Positions 35,805 through 37,394 of a stretch of 37,394 bases of DNA are shown here, in pieces (the first letter of the stretch is position 1; every line of letters starts with the position of its first letter). The notes under the pieces were generated by a model that worked only from the letters and a program-made list of their open reading frames with translations, did no database searches and was not told where the DNA came from. Made by a program: the position numbers and the translations under genes. Origin of the DNA: Candidatus Nanohalalkaliarchaeum halalkaliphilum (lineage in GTDB: Archaea > Nanohalarchaeota > Nanosalinia > Nanosalinales > Nanohalalkaliarchaeaceae); contig JALDAF010000004.1 in the NCBI GenBank assembly GCA_022729315.1, positions 1-37,394 on the forward strand, read 5' to 3'.

Positions 35805-36932
35805 ATGCCGGAGATACACAAGGGGCTTGAAGGCGTGTATATCGATGAGTCAAACATCAGCCGCGTGTTCGGTGATGAGGGGAAGCTGACGTACCGCGGG
35901 TACTGGATCGATGACCTGGCGCAGCACTCCACCTACGAGGAAGTGGTGTACCTGTTGCTGTACGGCGAGCTGCCGGACCAGGAGGAGCTGGATGCGTTCA
36001 CGAACCAGCTTGCAAGCCACCGTGAAATAAGCGATACAACCAGAAACGTTATCGACGGGATGGCCGATGCCGGGCCGATGGATGTGCTGCGGACCGCGGT
36101 CTCGTCCACAGCAGAAGCTACAGAAGGAGAATTCTCCGTGGAGGAGAACCGGCAGCACGGGATCGAGATCATCGCAAAGGTTCCGACGATCCTGGCATAC
36201 TTCAACCGGGTGCGGAACGGGGAGGAACCGATCAAGCCACGCGAGGACCTGTCGCATGCCGCCAACTTCTACTACATGCTGCACGGCGAGGAACCGACCG
36301 AGGTGCAGGAGCACGCGGTGAACACCGCGATGGTGCTGTACGCGGAACACGGGATGAACGCGTCCACGTTCACCGCGGTGACGATCGCGTCCACGCAGGC
36401 CAACATGTACTCCGCCGTCACCGGCGGGATCGGTGCGCTGCAGGGGCCGCTGCACGGCGGGGCGACGGAAACCGTCGTGGATATGCTGGACGATATCGGG
36501 TCTGCCGACAGCGTGGCGGACTGGGTGGACGCCCGGATAGACGCGCATGAAAAGATTCCGGGCTTCGGTCACCGCGTCTACAGGAGTGTGGATCCACGGT
36601 GTGCGCAGTTCGCCCGCGTCTACCAGGAGCTTGTTGATGAGGACGGTGAGTCAGCACGCCTGGAACTGATCGAGACGGTGCATGAGTATGTTGTTGAGGA
36701 GAAAGGGCTTGGTGAGAAAGGGATCTACCCGAACACGGACCTGTACTCGGGTACCGTGTACAGCGCGCTCGGCATCGATCCTGACCTGTACACGTGCATG
36801 TTCACGATGGCGCGTGTCGCGGGATGGGTGGCGCACGTCCTTGAACAGTGGGAGGACAACCGCATCCTCCGGCCCCGGGTAGAATACACCGGAGAGGTCG
36901 GAAAGGAGTTTGTACCGGTCGAGGAACGGTAA
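35805..36932 (+). CDS. gltA: citrate synthase
   Basis: GPLHGGATE, PGFGHRVYRSVDPR, PNTDLYSG catalytic regions. Confidence 0.96.
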   Translation: MPEIHKGLEGVYIDESNISRVFGDEGKLTYRGYWIDDLAQHSTYEEVVYLLLYGELPDQEELDAFTNQLASHREISDTTRNVIDGMADAGPMDVLRTAVSSTAEATEGEFSVEENRQHGIEIIAKVPTILAYFNRVRNGEEPIKPREDLSHAANFYYMLHGEEPTEVQEHAVNTAMVLYAEHGMNASTFTAVTIASTQANMYSAVTGGIGALQGPLHGGATETVVDMLDDIGSADSVADWVDARIDAHEKIPGFGHRVYRSVDPRCAQFARVYQELVDEDGESARLELIETVHEYVVEEKGLGEKGIYPNTDLYSGTVYSALGIDPDLYTCMFTMARVAGWVAHVLEQWEDNRILRPRVEYTGEVGKEFVPVEER

Positions 36933-36946
36933 CGGGTAGAACCCGA

Positions 36947-37318
36947 CTACTCCTTCATCGCGGTCGCCTCGATCTCGATAAGGGCGCCGGCAGGGAGTGC
37001 CGATACTTCTACTGCGACACGGGCAGGCGCGTGTTCGCCGACGTGGTCCGCATAGACCTCGTTCACGGTTTCGTAGTCTTGCATGTCGACCAGGTAGATA
37101 CGGGTTTTCAGCACGTGACGCCAGCCACAGTCTGCAGCGGCCAGTACCGCCTCCAGGTTTTCCAGTGCCTGCCGGGTTTGCTCCGTTATTCCGTCCACCA
37201 GGTCGCCGTCCGCGGTCAGCCCGATCTGCCCCGAGCATTCCACGGTCCCATTGTGTTCACGGGCCTGGACGTACGGACCGATCGCCGCCGGTGCATCCTC
37301 TGTCGTGATCTCCTTCAT
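36947..37318 (-). CDS. ridA: RidA family reactive intermediate/imine deaminase
   Basis: IGPYVQAREHNGTVECSGQIGL, TRQALENLEAVLAAA, ARVAVEVSALPAGALIEIEATA. Confidence 0.94.
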   Translation of the reverse strand: MKEITTEDAPAAIGPYVQAREHNGTVECSGQIGLTADGDLVDGITEQTRQALENLEAVLAAADCGWRHVLKTRIYLVDMQDYETVNEVYADHVGEHAPARVAVEVSALPAGALIEIEATAMKE

Positions 37319-37336
37319 GGTATCCTCCTCTATGAA

Positions 37337-37394
37337 TTATACGTGCAGCCGTTCCAGGAGCGTCTGGGCATCCATCTTGGTAAGATCGTTGGTC
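37337..37394 (-). CDS. C-terminal end of an unidentified protein, truncated by window edge
   Basis: In-frame ...TNDLTKMDAQTLLERLHV* with stop at 37337-37339, 18 nt upstream of ridA with a GAGGAGG SD between. Confidence 0.5.
   Translation of the reverse strand, partial: TNDLTKMDAQTLLERLHV

Noticed and set aside
1-37394. CRISPR array, tRNA/rRNA, transposase, integrase, DGR reverse transcriptase
   Set aside because: None recognised by reading; the only long exact repeat is the 134-bp coding cassette.

Overview
Archaeal, euryarchaeal-type chromosomal window with an acidic, salt-in-like proteome. About 37 intact or partial CDSs fill it densely. The left half carries beta-oxidation-type genes (thiolase, enoyl-CoA hydratase, 3-hydroxyacyl-CoA dehydrogenase), HtpX, sucCD, proline dehydrogenase, a HAD hydrolase, archaeal topA, an AAA+ ATPase with an unassigned N-terminal region, radB and Cdc48. 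The right half has an M42 aminopeptidase, a DMT transporter, an island of three tandem Tat-exported beta-helix/pectate-lyase-like proteins, MetAP-II, and TCA-related genes (malic enzyme, isocitrate DH, malate DH, citrate synthase), then RidA. No rRNA, tRNA, CRISPR array or transposase was recognised. Main observations: (1) a membrane-anchored, acidic six-cysteine protein whose Cys spacing resembles CS-alpha-beta defensins (6978-7349); (2) two tandem beta-helix proteins sharing a 134-bp identical cassette for the Tat signal and stem while their passengers differ; (3) a hidden coiled-coil leader in the second of these, apparently starting at a non-AUG codon behind a good Shine-Dalgarno; (4) a thiolase with Ser instead of the nucleophilic Cys at position 89; (5) inverted repeats of matching geometry upstream of the two AAA+ loci; (6) a single-nucleotide frameshift in the Tat pectate-lyase-like gene. 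All family assignments come from reading motifs; no searches were run.
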